DNA of 64,000 bases, taken from Oxalobacteraceae sp. CFBP 8761 (lineage in GTDB: Bacteria > Pseudomonadota > Gammaproteobacteria > Burkholderiales > Burkholderiaceae_D). Of this stretch, positions 8,572 through 17,111 are shown in pieces. Both the position numbers and the translations under genes were made by a program. The notes below the pieces were generated by a model. That model was not told the origin of the DNA, did no database searches, and saw only the letters and a program-made list of their open reading frames with translations. The stretch's first letter is position 1. Each line of letters opens with the position of its first letter. The stretch spans positions 909,654 through 973,653 of the forward strand of contig JACYUE010000001.1 in the NCBI GenBank assembly GCA_014841595.1. The letters are read 5' to 3'.

Positions 8572-8598
8572 GTAACGGCCGCGCCTTTACAAACTTTA
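8572..8598 (-). promoter_or_regulatory. Sigma-28 (FliA) promoter of flgMN
   Basis: On the minus strand TAAAGTTT, 11 bases, then GCCGTTAC. The enterobacterial sigma-28 consensus is TAAAGTTT-N11-GCCGATAA, so the -35 is perfect and the -10 matches 6 of 8 at exact spacing. It lies in the flgA-flgM gap, 51 bases before the flgM start. Confidence 0.8.
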
Positions 8599-8637
8599 GC
8601 AATCAACACCGATTCGACGAAGAGAACAACGCAATTC

Positions 8638-9336
8638 CTATAAAACGATTTCCACGGTCCCGCCATCGCGCGCGGTGCCGCTGATGATCCGGCCGGCCGT
8701 CGTGCGCACCTGGACGATCTGGCCATCGCTGGCATTGTTGATCGCCTTGGCTTCGCTGCTTACCGAAAAGTTCGAGCCGCGCGATACCAGCCGTACTGCC
8801 TGACCCTGCTTGATGACGGCCTGGCTGCGCAGGGCGTCCACGCGCAGCGCCGTGCCGGCAGGCAGCGATACCGTAGGTGCACGGCCCAGCGCCTGCGCCA
8901 TGTCGGTGATGATCCCGTTGGGCATGGCGGCGATATCGCCTTTCACCATCACCAGCTGACCCGGCAACAGTGGCTGGCCCTGGGCCAGCGGCACGCCGGC
9001 CGCCACATACTCGGCCACCACACTGACCTGGGCCTGCACATACAGCGTCCATGCCGGCGCGGTGCAGCGCACGCCCACCGTGGTCTTGCCCCAGGGGCGG
9101 GCGCCCGGTTGCTGGAAGGCTTCCGGCGCCGGGCAGGCGGGCAGGCTCAGGCGCTGATCGATCGCGCCGACCTTCACGCTTACCTGGCCCGGCAGGCCGG
9201 CGCTCTGGGTGGTCAGGAACTGCTCCGCCACGGCGCGCACGGCCTCGGGCTGCTGGCGGCTGTTTGCCCCCTGCTGGGCCTGCGCACCACTGTATACAAG
9301 TGCCAGCAGCGAAAAAGCGACAAGTTGGGATGTCAT
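8638..9336 (-). CDS. flgA: FlgA, P-ring assembly chaperone
   Basis: Periplasmic chaperone for assembly of the FlgI P ring. The 232-residue protein begins with a Sec signal peptide (hydrophobic SLLALVYSG, cleavage after AQA near residue 20). The C-terminal SAF-type domain shows the FlgA pattern AAGVPLAQGQPL, QALGRAP, LPAGTALRVDALR, IKQGQAVRL and a last strand GGTVEIVL. It is divergent from flgB; the 167-bp gap to the flgB start holds both promoters. The next gene on the minus strand, flgM, has a separate late promoter, so flgA is probably transcribed earlier than flgMN. Confidence 0.93.
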   Translation of the reverse strand: MTSQLVAFSLLALVYSGAQAQQGANSRQQPEAVRAVAEQFLTTQSAGLPGQVSVKVGAIDQRLSLPACPAPEAFQQPGARPWGKTTVGVRCTAPAWTLYVQAQVSVVAEYVAAGVPLAQGQPLLPGQLVMVKGDIAAMPNGIITDMAQALGRAPTVSLPAGTALRVDALRSQAVIKQGQAVRLVSRGSNFSVSSEAKAINNASDGQIVQVRTTAGRIISGTARDGGTVEIVL

Positions 9337-9503
9337 GGTCTGGTGTTCAGGCTGAGATTCGGGAATGCTGCTATCTTAGGTCGAATGATTCCGTAGTGAA
9401 ACTTTGAATAGCGGGGGGAATGGTCGCTCTTCTCCGTCGATTGGTGTGGCGAACCGAACCGTATGATCGCTTCTGTCCCAACAAAGCACAGCCCGGAGGC
9501 GGC

Positions 9504-9920
9504 ATGATCGGCAAACTCGACGACTACATGCGTTTTAATGAAACGGCATTGTCCCTGCGCTCACAGCGCCAGGAACTGCTGGCGTCCAATATCGCCAATG
9601 CCGACACCCCCAACTACAAGGCGCGCGACATCGATTTCGCGGCAGCATTGCAGGGGGCGATGGCAGGCAGCAAGCCGGGCGGTGCGATGAACACCACCAA
9701 CACCAACCACATGGCGCATGGCGCTCCCACCGGCGACACGCTGGCCAACGGCACGCCGGTGCTGTACCGCGGCGTGGTGCAGGGCAGTGTCGACGGCAAC
9801 ACGGTCGACATGGACGTGGAGCGCAATCAGTTTGCCGACAACGCGCTGCGCTACGAGGCCGGGATCAATATGATCAACAGCCAGATCAAGGGCCTCCTGA
9901 GCGCAATCCAGGGCCAATAA
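9504..9920 (+). CDS. flgB: FlgB, proximal rod protein
   Basis: Structural protein of the proximal rod. The 138-residue product has the rod-protein N-terminal signature ([31 protein letters not shown]) with the ANxxTPxYK-type motif and a C-terminal helix ([26 protein letters not shown]) that packs with it in D0. The start at ATG 9504 is fixed by the GGAGG site before it; an earlier ATG in frame (9420) lacks one and would add a non-homologous extension. It is the first gene of the flgBCDEFGHIJ operon. Confidence 0.95.
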   Translation: MIGKLDDYMRFNETALSLRSQRQELLASNIANADTPNYKARDIDFAAALQGAMAGSKPGGAMNTTNTNHMAHGAPTGDTLANGTPVLYRGVVQGSVDGNTVDMDVERNQFADNALRYEAGINMINSQIKGLLSAIQGQ

Positions 9921-9931
9921 GGAAACTCGCC

Positions 9932-10333
9932 ATGTCGCTGTTTAATATTTTTAATGTGTCCGGTTCGGCCATGAGCGCCCAGGCGCAGCGCCTGAATACG
10001 GTGGCCAGCAACCTGGCCAATGCCGACAGCGCCACGTCGCCGTCGGGCGAAGCCTATCGCGCCAAGTCGGTCGTGTTCGAGTCGGTACCCACCGCCTCGG
10101 GCGCGACCGGCGTGCGCGTGCGCGAAGTGGTCGAAGACCCGTCGCCGCTCAAGCAGGTGTACGACCCCAAGCATCCGATGGCCGACGACAAGGGCTATGT
10201 ATCGATGCCGAACGTGAACGTGGTCGACGAGATGGTCAATATGCTGTCCGCCTCGCGCTCGTACCAGACCAACGTCGAAACCATGAATGCAGCCAAGACC
10301 ATGCTGCTCAAGACCCTGACCATCGGCCAGTAA
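9932..10333 (+). CDS. flgC: FlgC, proximal rod protein
   Basis: Rod component next to FlgB. The 133-residue protein starts [21 protein letters not shown] and contains the FlgC motif NLANADS...[12 protein letters not shown], then [17 protein letters not shown] and the C-terminal helix [26 protein letters not shown]. Length is typical of the family. An AAGGA site precedes the ATG, 11 bp after the flgB stop. Confidence 0.96.
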   Translation: MSLFNIFNVSGSAMSAQAQRLNTVASNLANADSATSPSGEAYRAKSVVFESVPTASGATGVRVREVVEDPSPLKQVYDPKHPMADDKGYVSMPNVNVVDEMVNMLSASRSYQTNVETMNAAKTMLLKTLTIGQ

Positions 10334-10353
10334 GCGCCTCACAGATCGATACC

Positions 10354-11070
10354 ATGACCAGCCCAATTACCAGCTCGACCGCAACGTCCGATATTTCCAG
10401 CCTGCAGGCGACCATGAACGCCAAGGCGAAGACCGCCGAAGACGGCGTCCAGGCCGACACCGACAAGTTCATGACGCTACTCGTGACCCAGTTGAAGAAC
10501 CAGGATCCGCTCAATCCGATGGACAACGCGCAGATGACGAGCCAGCTGGCCCAGTTGCAGACCGTCACCGGCGTAAATAAGCTCAATACCACGCTGGAGT
10601 CGCTGAAGGCCAGCTACCAGTCGAGCGAATCGCTGTCGGCGACGAATCTGATCGGCCACGGCGTGCTGGTCGAAGGCAATGGCATCCTGCTGTCGAAGGG
10701 CCAGGCGATCCTGGGCGTCGAGCTGGACAGCCCGGCCGACAAGCTGCAGGTCGTGGTCGTCGACAAGGCCACGGGCAAGGATGTGGCGGCGATCGACCTG
10801 GGCGAGCAGAAAGCCGGGATCGTGCCGGTTGCGTGGGATGGTGTCCCCGACCCGAACAACCTGGACGCCAATGGCAAGCCGGTCGTGCTGCCAGATGGGA
10901 ACTACACCTTCCGCGTGATCGCAACACGCGCGGGCGAACAGCTCACCGACGCCAAGACCCTGTCATTCGACAGCGTGGCCAGCGTCACGACGAATGGCAA
11001 GGACGGCGTCAAGCTGAACCTGCCGGGCAAGGGCGCTGTTTCCCTCGCCGACATTAAACAAGTTCTGTAA
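10354..11070 (+). CDS. flgD: FlgD, hook cap / hook assembly scaffold
   Basis: Exported scaffold that caps the growing hook and is discarded when the hook is complete. In the 238-residue protein the N-terminal part shows the FlgD signature KFMTLLVTQLKNQDPLNPMDN followed by TSQLAQLQTVTGVNKLN. The C-terminal part holds the Tudor-like and FnIII-like domains (VPVAWDGV, then DGNYTFRVIATRAGEQ). Length is normal. It lies in the flgB operon, 20 bp after flgC. Confidence 0.95.
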   Translation: MTSPITSSTATSDISSLQATMNAKAKTAEDGVQADTDKFMTLLVTQLKNQDPLNPMDNAQMTSQLAQLQTVTGVNKLNTTLESLKASYQSSESLSATNLIGHGVLVEGNGILLSKGQAILGVELDSPADKLQVVVVDKATGKDVAAIDLGEQKAGIVPVAWDGVPDPNNLDANGKPVVLPDGNYTFRVIATRAGEQLTDAKTLSFDSVASVTTNGKDGVKLNLPGKGAVSLADIKQVL

Positions 11071-11111
11071 GCCAGGCCGCTTACTCTCTCACCTTATACT
11101 GGAGCATCACC

Positions 11112-12638
11112 ATGTCTTTCCAACAAGGCTTGAGCGGCTTGAACGCTGCTGCCAAATCGCTCGACGTTATCGGTAACAACATCGCCAACGCCAGCACGGT
11201 CGGCTTCAAGGGGTCGACCACCCAGTTTGCCGACGTCTACGCCAATGCGCTCAACGGCGCGGGCGGCATGACTGCCGGTATCGGCGTGAAGACCGCCGCC
11301 ATCGCCCAGCAGTTCACGCAGGGTAACGTCGAAGCCTCGAGCAACCCGCTCGATATCGCCATCAACGGCGCCGGTTTCTTCCGCATCGAGCAGGCCGGCG
11401 TGACGCAATACTCGCGCAATGGCCAGTTCTCGCTCGACAAAGAGGGCTTCATCGTCAACGCCCAGGGCGCCAAGCTGACCGGCTATGGCCTGGGCGCCAA
11501 CGGCCTGCTGGCCGCCGGCACCGCCGTGCCGCTCAAGATCGATACCGCCGACCAGCCACCGAAGGTCACGTCGGAAGTGCAGATCCAGCTCCAGCTCGAT
11601 TCGCGTGCCAGCACGCCGAAGAAAACCGAATTCGATCCGGCCGATCCGGACACCTACAACAAGCAGGTGCCGATGAGCGTGTACGACACGCTGGGCAACT
11701 CGCACACGCTGTCGACCTTCTATGTCAAGTCGCCGACCGGCGACGGTACCTGGAACGTGTACGCGGCCAAGGACGGCACCGAGATCGGCGCGCTGGACGC
11801 GGTCGGCAAGGCCCAGACCGACCCGACCGCGGTCGCCTCGCGCAACGCCTGGGATACGGCAAGCAAGGTCGTGCCGCCTGTGGCCGCCACGCTGGCCACG
11901 GCCATTGGTACCTACGCCACCGACGCCGCCAATGCGGTCGTGACGGGCGCCGGCAACCTGGCCACCCCCGACAACCTGACCGAAGTGCGCGCGGCCGCAG
12001 CGGCCGCCGCCGCGATCCCGGGCGCCACCCCGGTGCAGATCGACGCCGCGATTGCCAAGGCGCTCAAGATGGAGCCGAAATCCATCGGCACGCTCAAGTT
12101 CGACACCAATGGCGCGCTGAACCTGGCCAGCACGGGTACCGCCGGCAGATTCAATATCAATATTCCAATCGTGCCATCGACCGGCGCCGAACTGAAATTG
12201 CCGGTGCAGATCGATTTCGCCGGCACCACCCAGTACGGCACCACCACCAGCGAAAAGTTCCTGGCGCAGGACGGCTACAAGCCGGGTTCGCTGCAGCGCT
12301 TCTCCACCGGCGCCGACGGCAGCATCCTGGGCCAGTACAGCAACGGCCAGACCAAGGTCCTGGGCCAGGTCGTGCTTGCCAACTTCACCAACCCGAACGG
12401 CTTGCAGCCGCTGGGCAACAACGCCTGGGCCGAGTCGTCCAACTCCGGCATCCCGCTGATGGGGACTGCCGGTACCGGTGGCCTGGGCGTGCTGCAGGCG
12501 TCGGCCACCGAAGCATCGAGCGTCGACCTGACCGCCGAGCTGGTCAACATGATCACCGCGCAGCGCGTCTACCAGGCCAATGCGCAAACGATCAAGACGC
12601 AGGATTCGGTGTTGCAGACGCTGGTGAACCTGCGTTAA
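11112..12638 (+). CDS. flgE: FlgE, hook protein (enlarged)
   Basis: Subunit of the flexible hook. The 508-residue protein is longer than the ~400-residue enterobacterial form. The N-terminus (FQQGLSGLNAAAKSLDVIGN) carries the rod/hook D0 helix and ASTVGFKGS motif; QGNVEASSNPLDIAINGAGFF and YSRNGQFSLDKEGFIVN are the D1 signature; VDLTAELVNMITAQRVYQAN near the end is the C-terminal D0 helix. About 100 residues (roughly 223-322), rich in Ala and with charged helical segments, are inserted between YAAKDGTEIG and KSIGTLKFDTNG, probably an extra surface domain. GGAG precedes the ATG. Confidence 0.95.
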   Translation: MSFQQGLSGLNAAAKSLDVIGNNIANASTVGFKGSTTQFADVYANALNGAGGMTAGIGVKTAAIAQQFTQGNVEASSNPLDIAINGAGFFRIEQAGVTQYSRNGQFSLDKEGFIVNAQGAKLTGYGLGANGLLAAGTAVPLKIDTADQPPKVTSEVQIQLQLDSRASTPKKTEFDPADPDTYNKQVPMSVYDTLGNSHTLSTFYVKSPTGDGTWNVYAAKDGTEIGALDAVGKAQTDPTAVASRNAWDTASKVVPPVAATLATAIGTYATDAANAVVTGAGNLATPDNLTEVRAAAAAAAAIPGATPVQIDAAIAKALKMEPKSIGTLKFDTNGALNLASTGTAGRFNINIPIVPSTGAELKLPVQIDFAGTTQYGTTTSEKFLAQDGYKPGSLQRFSTGADGSILGQYSNGQTKVLGQVVLANFTNPNGLQPLGNNAWAESSNSGIPLMGTAGTGGLGVLQASATEASSVDLTAELVNMITAQRVYQANAQTIKTQDSVLQTLVNLR

Positions 12639-12657
12639 ACACATCTAGGAAAACACC

Positions 12658-13398
12658 ATGGACCGCCTGATCTACACCGCCGCCTCCGGCGCCAAGCACA
12701 TCCTCGAGCAGCAAGCCACGACGTCCAACAACCTGGCCAACGTGAGCACGACGGGCTTTCGTGCCCAGATCGACATGTTCCGTGCGGCGCCGGTGCAGGG
12801 GCCGGGCATGCCGACCCGCGCGTTCGTCGTCGACTCGACCGCCGGCAACGACTTTGCGGCCGGTCCGCTGCAGGCCACGGGGCGCGATCTGGATGTGGCG
12901 GTGAAGGGGCAGGGCTGGCTGGCGCTGCAGATGCCCGATGGCACCGAGGCCTACACCCGCAACGGCTCGCTTCAGATGAGCCCGAACGGCGTGCTGCAAA
13001 CGCCGGGCGGCCAGACGATTGCGGGTGAAGGCGGGCCGATCACGGTCCCGCCCGACGCCACGGTGACGATCGGCGGCGACGGCACCATCTCGACCATCTC
13101 CAACGTCGACACACCGGCCGCGCCGACGGTGATCGGCCGCCTGAAGCTGGTCAATCCGCCGCAGGGCGACATGGTGCGCGGCGACGACGGACTGTTTCGC
13201 GTCAAGAACGGCGCGCCGGTCCAGGCCGACCCGACCGTGCAGGTGGCGGGCGGCGCGCTCGAGGGCAGCAACGTCAATCCGGTCGATTGCATGGTCGACA
13301 TGATTGCTCTGGCACGTTCTTTTGACACGCAAATGAGCTTGCTGAAGAACGCCGAGAACAACGCGGCGAAAGCCACCCAGATCCTCGCTTTGAATTAA
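12658..13398 (+). CDS. flgF: FlgF, proximal rod protein
   Basis: Rod protein between FlgC and the distal rod. The 246-residue protein starts MDRLIYTAASGAKHILEQQATTSNN, has LANVSTTGFRAQIDMFRA, the FlaE/F/G fold motif YTRNGSLQMSPNGVLQTPGG, and ends with the D0 helix NPVDCMVDMIALARSFDTQM. The start has an AGGA site, 19 bp after flgE. Length and order are as expected. Confidence 0.95.
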   Translation: MDRLIYTAASGAKHILEQQATTSNNLANVSTTGFRAQIDMFRAAPVQGPGMPTRAFVVDSTAGNDFAAGPLQATGRDLDVAVKGQGWLALQMPDGTEAYTRNGSLQMSPNGVLQTPGGQTIAGEGGPITVPPDATVTIGGDGTISTISNVDTPAAPTVIGRLKLVNPPQGDMVRGDDGLFRVKNGAPVQADPTVQVAGGALEGSNVNPVDCMVDMIALARSFDTQMSLLKNAENNAAKATQILALN

Positions 13399-13462
13399 GT
13401 GTTGCCGCTGCATAATTCTATTGTCCGTGGAGGCATTCGCCTGCCACCAATAGGAGAATGCA

Positions 13463-14245
13463 ATGATCCGTTCGCTCTACATCGCCAAGACCGGCCTGGA
13501 AGCCCAGCAGACCAATCTCGACGTCATCTCGAACAACCTCGCCAACGTCAGCACCAACGGCTTCAAGAAGTCGCGCGCCGTGTTCGAGGACTTGCTGTAC
13601 CAGAATGTGCGCCAGCCAGGTGCGCAATCGTCCCAACAGACGAATCTGCCGTCGGGCCTGCAGATCGGTACCGGTGTGCGCACCGTCGCCACCGAGCGCA
13701 TCCACACGCAGGGTAATCCCCAGCTGACCGGCAACGACAAGGACGTGATGGTCAACGGTCCTGGCTACTTCCCTGTGTTGATGCCGGACGGCACCCAGGC
13801 CTACACCCGCGACGGCTCGTTCCAGAAAGACCAGAACGGTCAACTGGTGACTTCGAGCGGCTTCGTCATCCAGCCGCCGATCACTGTGCCGGTCAATGCC
13901 CAGTCGATCACGGTGGGCCGTGACGGCACCGTATCGGTCACTGTCTCCGGCGAAACCGCCACCACCCAGATCGGCGCGCTGCAACTGGCCACCTTCATCA
14001 ACCCGGCCGGCCTCGAGTCGCGCGGCGAGAATCTGTACACCGAAACCACCGCATCGGGTAACCCGAACCTGAACGTGCCGGGCACGAATGGCGCCGGCAA
14101 CATCATGCAGGGCTATGTGGAATCGTCGAACGTCAATGTGGTCGAGGAAATGGTCGCGATGATCCAGACCCAGCGCGCGTATGAGATCAACAGCAAGGCG
14201 ATCACGACATCCGACCAGATGCTGCAAAAACTGTCGCAGCTTTAA
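13463..14245 (+). CDS. flgG: FlgG, distal rod protein
   Basis: Main component of the distal rod that passes through the P and L rings. The 260-residue protein begins [25 protein letters not shown], with [23 protein letters not shown], the FlgG-specific segment, and ends with [22 protein letters not shown]. An AGGAGA site is placed well before the ATG. The 64-bp gap to flgF is the longest within the operon up to this point but shows no terminator. Confidence 0.97.
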   Translation: MIRSLYIAKTGLEAQQTNLDVISNNLANVSTNGFKKSRAVFEDLLYQNVRQPGAQSSQQTNLPSGLQIGTGVRTVATERIHTQGNPQLTGNDKDVMVNGPGYFPVLMPDGTQAYTRDGSFQKDQNGQLVTSSGFVIQPPITVPVNAQSITVGRDGTVSVTVSGETATTQIGALQLATFINPAGLESRGENLYTETTASGNPNLNVPGTNGAGNIMQGYVESSNVNVVEEMVAMIQTQRAYEINSKAITTSDQMLQKLSQL

Positions 14246-14260
14246 TTTTCTACAGACATC

Positions 14261-14908
14261 ATGAAAATCCTGACTTCGTTCGCTGCGCTGGTATTGCTCG
14301 CCGGTTGCGCCGCCACCCCCACCACCATCGTGCAGGGCCCGACCAGCGCGCGTCCGATGCTGGTCGATGGCGCTCCGGCCACCGATGGCGCGATCTTCAA
14401 CGTCAACAGCTACCGGCCGATGTTCGAAGACCGCCGCGCCCGTCATATCGGCGACCTGTTGACCGTCAATATCAGCGAGCGCACGACGGCAACCAAGGCC
14501 GGCGCGAGTTCGGGCAACAAGACCGGCAGCGCGAGCTTCACCGCACCGGGCGTGCTGGCTGGCGTGATCGGTGCCGGCGTGGCGCTGGAATCGGGCACCA
14601 AGTTTGCCGATGGCGACAACCAGAGCGCGTCGAACAACTTCACCGGCACGATCGGCGTGACCGTCACCGAAGTGCTGCCGAACGGGAACCTGATCGTGGC
14701 CGGCGAAAAGCAGGTCGCGATGAACAAGGGCACCGAATTCATCCGCTTCTCGGGGATGGTCAGCCCCGACACGATCCAGGCCGGCAACATGGTCTCGTCC
14801 AACGTGATCGCCGATGCGCGCGTCGAATACCGTACCAACAGCCGCCTGGATCGCGCCGAAGTGACGTCGATGCTGTCGCGTTTCTTCCTGTCGATGCTGC
14901 CGTTCTAA
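14261..14908 (+). CDS. flgH: FlgH, outer-membrane L-ring lipoprotein
   Basis: Forms the L ring that lets the rod rotate in the outer membrane. The 215-residue protein has a lipoprotein signal (hydrophobic LTSFAALVLLAG, lipobox Cys16 followed by AATP). FlgH motifs follow: LVDGAPATDGAIFN, YRPMFEDRRARHIGDLLTVNI, VTVTEVLPNGNLIVAGEKQ and FIRFSGMVSPDTI. It is followed by flgI after 12 bp. Confidence 0.96.
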   Translation: MKILTSFAALVLLAGCAATPTTIVQGPTSARPMLVDGAPATDGAIFNVNSYRPMFEDRRARHIGDLLTVNISERTTATKAGASSGNKTGSASFTAPGVLAGVIGAGVALESGTKFADGDNQSASNNFTGTIGVTVTEVLPNGNLIVAGEKQVAMNKGTEFIRFSGMVSPDTIQAGNMVSSNVIADARVEYRTNSRLDRAEVTSMLSRFFLSMLPF

Positions 14909-14920
14909 AAGGCCACACCC

Positions 14921-16033
14921 ATGCGTAAATTTGCTTCCGTTGTCTTGCTGGCTGCCGCTTTTGGCGGCATCGCCCCCCTGGCCCAGGCCGAGCGCCTGAA
15001 GGACCTGGCCACCATCGCCGGCGTGCGTCAGAACCAGTTGTCCGGCTACGGCATCGTCGTGGGCCTGGATGGCACCGGCGACCAGACCAGCCAGACGCCG
15101 TTCACCGTGCAGTCGATCCGCGCGATGCTGCAACAGAAGGGCGTCAACCTGCCGGCCGGCACCCAGCTGCAACTGAAGAACGTGGCGGCCGTGATGGTCA
15201 CGACCTCGCTGCCGGCGTTTGCCCAGCCGGGCCAGACGCTCGACATCACCGTGTCGTCGATCGGTAACGCCAAGAGCCTGCGTGGCGGCACGCTCCTGAT
15301 GGCGCCGCTGCATGGCGCCGATGGCCAGGTCTACGCCATGGCCCAGGGCAACCTGGTGGTCGGCGGCGTGGGCGTGCAGGCGCAGGGCGGCGGCGCGCAG
15401 GTGCAGGTCAATCACCTCGCCGTCGGCCGTATCTCGGCCGGCGCCACGGTCGAGCGCGCCGTCGCATCGAACCTGGGCGAGAACAACCAGATTCGCCTGG
15501 AACTGAAAGAGACCGATTTCGCCACTGCCGCGCGCGTCGTCGACGCCGTCAACGACCAGTTCGGTCCCGGCATCGCCACGGCCCTGGACGGGCGCGTGGT
15601 GCGCGTGCGCACCCCGTCGTCGAGCGACCAGCGCGTGGCCTTCCTGGGCATGCTCGAACAGATCGACGTCAATCAGCCGCTGGCCTCGGCCAAGGTCATC
15701 ATGAACGCCCGCACCGGGTCGGTCGTGATGAACCGCGCCGTGATGCTGGATAACTGCGCGATTTCGCACGGCAACCTGTCGATCACCATTGGCTCGGATA
15801 CGCAGGTGAGCCAGCCGAACGCACTGGCCGGCGGCCAGACCGTCGTCACGCAGAACCAGTCGGTCGAGATCAAGAAAGAACCTGGCCAGATGATCAACGT
15901 GAAGGGCGGGGCGTCGCTGGCCGAAGTGGTCAAGGCGATGAACTCGATCGGCACCACCCCGCAAGACTTGCTGGCCATCCTGCAAGCGCTCAAGGCCGCC
16001 GGTTCGCTGCGCGCCGAGCTCGAAATCATCTAA
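14921..16033 (+). CDS. flgI: FlgI, periplasmic P-ring protein
   Basis: Forms the P ring in the peptidoglycan layer around the rod. The 370-residue precursor carries a Sec signal peptide with cleavage after AQA at residue 24, then the FlgI start ERLKDLATIAGVRQNQL. Conserved segments include GLDGTGDQT, VMVTTSLPAFAQPGQ, NARTGSVVMN and the C-terminal SLAEVVKAMNSIGTTPQDL. Length is typical. Confidence 0.97.
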   Translation: MRKFASVVLLAAAFGGIAPLAQAERLKDLATIAGVRQNQLSGYGIVVGLDGTGDQTSQTPFTVQSIRAMLQQKGVNLPAGTQLQLKNVAAVMVTTSLPAFAQPGQTLDITVSSIGNAKSLRGGTLLMAPLHGADGQVYAMAQGNLVVGGVGVQAQGGGAQVQVNHLAVGRISAGATVERAVASNLGENNQIRLELKETDFATAARVVDAVNDQFGPGIATALDGRVVRVRTPSSSDQRVAFLGMLEQIDVNQPLASAKVIMNARTGSVVMNRAVMLDNCAISHGNLSITIGSDTQVSQPNALAGGQTVVTQNQSVEIKKEPGQMINVKGGASLAEVVKAMNSIGTTPQDLLAILQALKAAGSLRAELEII

Positions 16034-16048
16034 ATCGAGAGACACGCC

Positions 16049-17005
16049 ATGATCGCATCGCCCAACCTTGACCAGACCAGCAAGCTCGCGCTCGACACCA
16101 ACAGCCTCAACGGGCTGAAGAACAGCGCGAAAGCCGGCACGCCGGCCGCCATGAAAGAAGCGGCGACCCAGTTTGAGGCGATGTTCATCAATATGATGAT
16201 GAAGAGCATGCGCGACGCGACGCCCCAGGAAGGCATGCTGGACAACCAGCAGACCAAGACCTTCACGACGATGCTCGACCAGCAGACCAGCCAGAACTTG
16301 GCCAAGCGCGGTGTCGGCCTGGCCGACGTGCTGGTGCGCCAGCTGAGCGCGAATCAGATGGGGCAGCAGGCGCTGGCCATTGGCGCCGATGGCATGGGTG
16401 GCGATACTGCTGCTGGCGCTGGTCGCCTGACGCCGTCGCTGAACAACGCCGCGGCCATGTATGGCAATGGCGCAGCGCTCGGTGCTGGCGCGGCCGCCGC
16501 CAGCAAGGCGCCGCCGCTGCCGGCAACGACCGAGACGGGCCGGGTGCAGGCGCCGCACGTGCGCGCGTTCCAGGAAAAACTGCACGAGCACGCGCATGCC
16601 GCCGAGCAGACGACGGGCGTGCCGGCCAAGTTCATGCTGGGCCAGGCCGCGCTCGAGACCGGCTGGGGCAAACGCATGATCAGGAACGCCGATGGCAGCA
16701 ACAGCAACAACCTGTTTGGCATCAAGGCCGGGGCCAGCTGGAAAGGCAAGGTCGCCACCGCTGTCACCACCGAATACGTGAATGGCAAGCCGCAGACGAA
16801 GGTCGAGAAATTCCGCGCCTACGACAGCCCGGCCGATTCGTTCCGCGATTACGCGAACATGATCGCGAAGAACCCGCGTTACGAAAAAGTTATCGGCAGC
16901 AGCGACGCGGCCACCTTTGCCCAGGGCCTGCAGCGCGCCGGCTATGCCACCGATCCGAACTACGCGGCCAAGCTGACCCGCCTGATCAAGAATTCGCTGG
17001 CGTAA
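16049..17005 (+). CDS. flgJ: FlgJ, rod cap with peptidoglycan hydrolase domain
   Basis: Rod-capping protein that also cuts peptidoglycan (beta-N-acetylglucosaminidase type). The 318-residue protein has the N-terminal cap domain (KEAATQFEAMFINMMMKSMRD and QTSQNLAKRGVGLADVLV), a linker of about 60 Ala/Gly/Pro-rich residues, and a C-terminal glucosaminidase domain with FMLGQAALETGWG (catalytic Glu), NNLFGIKAG and FRDYANMI. The two-domain form is usual for beta- and gammaproteobacteria. It is the last gene of the flgB operon. Confidence 0.96.
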   Translation: MIASPNLDQTSKLALDTNSLNGLKNSAKAGTPAAMKEAATQFEAMFINMMMKSMRDATPQEGMLDNQQTKTFTTMLDQQTSQNLAKRGVGLADVLVRQLSANQMGQQALAIGADGMGGDTAAGAGRLTPSLNNAAAMYGNGAALGAGAAAASKAPPLPATTETGRVQAPHVRAFQEKLHEHAHAAEQTTGVPAKFMLGQAALETGWGKRMIRNADGSNSNNLFGIKAGASWKGKVATAVTTEYVNGKPQTKVEKFRAYDSPADSFRDYANMIAKNPRYEKVIGSSDAATFAQGLQRAGYATDPNYAAKLTRLIKNSLA

Positions 17006-17057
17006 TGTACACATGCGCACATGCGCCCGTTGACGCCATTCTTATGTCAGCCAACCG

Positions 17058-17084
17058 TCAAGTTTTCTGAAAAACTGCCGTTGA
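17058..17084 (+). promoter_or_regulatory. Sigma-28 (FliA) promoter of flgKL
   Basis: TCAAGTTT, 11 bases, GCCGTTGA: 7/8 and 6/8 matches to the sigma-28 -35 and -10 consensus at exact spacing. It lies in the 106-bp flgJ-flgK gap and would start transcription about 20 bases before the flgK start, within reach of the AGAGAG ribosome site. Confidence 0.75.
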
Positions 17085-17111
17085 CTGTACTGTCACAGAG
17101 AGAAAAAAATT

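Noticed and set aside
9395..9420. CAAAGTTT on the minus strand before flgA as a sigma-28 -35
   Set aside because: A 7/8 match to the -35, but the bases 11 downstream (CATTCGAC) do not resemble the GCCGATAA -10.
11094..12644. Open frame of 516 codons antisense to flgE
   Set aside because: Same shadow effect as above; no ribosome site and no recognisable product.
13418..17020. Open frame of about 1200 codons on the minus strand across flgG to flgJ
   Set aside because: It is antisense to four well-supported flagellar genes and its translation is Arg/His/Gly/Asp-rich with no domain. Such mirror frames are common in high-GC genes with strong third-position bias.
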